A stretch of 33,551 nt of DNA from an uncultured SAR324 cluster bacterium (GTDB lineage Bacteria; SAR324; NAC60-12). The notes beneath the pieces are model-generated. The model saw only the letters and a program-made list of their open reading frames with translations, did no database searches and was not told the DNA's origin. Location of the stretch: positions 1 through 33,551 of the forward strand of contig CACFAY010000016.1 of NCBI GenBank assembly GCA_902564345.1, given 5' to 3'. Numbering within the stretch: position 1 is the first letter of the stretch; each line of letters opens with the position of its first letter. This document shows, one piece after another, positions 32,928 to 33,551 of this stretch. A program made the position numbers and the translations under genes.

Positions 32928-33551
32928 TTATAAACAGGTTCCCAAAACCTCTAGTGTGCGATCAATTTCTTTGGTTGTATTATAATGAACAGGACCAATC
33001 CTCACAACACCTCCCAAATCTTCTAAACCCATCTGGCGAACCGCTTCTAGTGCGTAATTATGACCGTGCCAAACAAAAATATTTTCATCCGCAAGGTTTT
33101 GAGCAATTTTTTGAGGAATTTTATTTTTTACAGTAAATGAAACAGTAGGAACACGACGAGAAAAATACTTTTTATTACTAATACCTGCTATTTTTAAATC
33201 ATTAAACATCTTTAAACCACTAATCAGTCTTTCACTTAGAATCTGTTCATATTCCTGAATGGCGTGCATTGCTGCATGCAGATTTTTTCTTGATCCACTG
33301 AATTCATTAAATTTATCCTGATGTTCTATGCCCATTGATTCGCCAATCCACTCCAAGTATTCAATTACGCCCAATGTACCAGCTTGTGCTTCATGTGACT
33401 GCGTTCCAGTTTCATATTTTCCTGGAGGCTCTTTATCTGCTGGTCGTACCTTATATGACTCAAGTTTTTGTAATAATTCATATTTACCCCATAATACCCC
33501 CTGATGAGGCCCAAAAAATTTATATGGTGAGCAAACAAGAAAATCACATCC
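32928..33551 (-). CDS. cysteine desulfurase-like class V aminotransferase (partial, N-terminus beyond window)
   Basis: The ORF track splits this into short pieces, but one frame is open from the window edge to the stop at 32928. The visible 207 residues are the C-terminal part of a PLP enzyme. CSPYKFFGPHQGVLWG carries the Schiff-base lysine, and PPGKYETGTQSHEAQAGTLG follows, as in the VC1184-type cysteine-desulfurase-like subfamily, not classical IscS/SufS, which have a different lysine context. The C-terminal domain shows RRVPTVSFTV, FVWHGHNYAL and VRIGPVHYNTTKEIDR. The natural role of this subfamily is not settled; some relatives act on cysteine-like or isopenicillin-type substrates. Convergent with the XylD-like gene across a 142-bp gap without a clear terminator. 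Confidence 0.85.
   Translation of the reverse strand, partial: GCDFLVCSPYKFFGPHQGVLWGKYELLQKLESYKVRPADKEPPGKYETGTQSHEAQAGTLGVIEYLEWIGESMGIEHQDKFNEFSGSRKNLHAAMHAIQEYEQILSERLISGLKMFNDLKIAGISNKKYFSRRVPTVSFTVKNKIPQKIAQNLADENIFVWHGHNYALEAVRQMGLEDLGGVVRIGPVHYNTTKEIDRTLEVLGTCL

Noticed and set aside
1-33551. tRNA, rRNA, CRISPR arrays, transposases, integrases or phage genes
   Set aside because: I looked across both strands and found no cloverleaf, regular spaced repeats or mobile-element protein motifs.

Overview
The window is AT-rich bacterial DNA with compact, co-oriented gene blocks, several TTG starts and many ABC uptake genes. The gene content (oligotroph-style solute-binding proteins, oxidative sugar catabolism, creatinase, E. 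coli-type GMP reductase, cytochrome c maturation) suggests a Gram-negative marine heterotroph of proteobacterial or SAR324-like type. No rRNA, tRNA or phylogenetic marker is present, so the affiliation is an inference. I see no phage, transposase, integrase or CRISPR sequence. LAYOUT. 1-1166 (minus): a ChaC-type gamma-glutamylcyclotransferase cut by the left edge (absent from the ORF track) and a small FmdB-type zinc ribbon protein. 1379-5740 (plus): a consensus sigma70 promoter whose spacer holds a CsoR/CstR-like palindrome, then a YceI-like secreted protein, an orphan CcmF haem lyase and an FAD oxidoreductase. 5763-9013 (minus): a YbbA/YbbP-type ABC ATPase and FtsX-like permease. 9248-9607 (plus): an unrecognised small membrane protein. 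9617-17628 (minus): creatinase, GMP reductase plus a Gpt-like phosphoribosyltransferase, and a four-gene polyamine-type (PotABCD-like) ABC importer with its own consensus promoter. 17905-18633 (plus): a dienelactone hydrolase family protein. 18778-20120 (minus): a low-molecular-weight phosphotyrosine phosphatase and a fructosamine-kinase-family protein overlapping by 4 bp, which is a probable protein-deglycation pair. 20499-32785 (plus, ten genes in one direction): an orphan LivK-type binding protein, a GtsABCD-like sugar ABC importer, pyruvate kinase, a DUF1479 putative dioxygenase, a XylB-like sugar dehydrogenase, a second SDR and a XylD-like sugar-acid dehydratase. 32928-33551 (minus): a cysteine-desulfurase-like PLP enzyme cut by the right edge. 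HOW THE GENES MAY WORK TOGETHER. The right half reads as a sugar importer plus a non-phosphorylative (Weimberg/Dahms-like) oxidative route: sugar to aldonolactone (XylB-like), aldonate to 2-keto-3-deoxyaldonate (XylD-like), and perhaps oxidation of that keto-acid by the second SDR. The lactonase and the final cleavage enzyme are not in the window. The middle minus-strand block gathers functions that release nitrogen from small organic molecules: creatine to sarcosine plus urea, guanine to GMP to IMP plus ammonia, and uptake of a polyamine-like solute. That grouping is a hypothesis from position. I found no wholly unknown multi-gene system. The observations most worth following are the sugar cluster with its embedded DUF1479 protein and second SDR, the creatinase/guanine block, the deglycation pair, and the CsoR-like operator in the yceI promoter.
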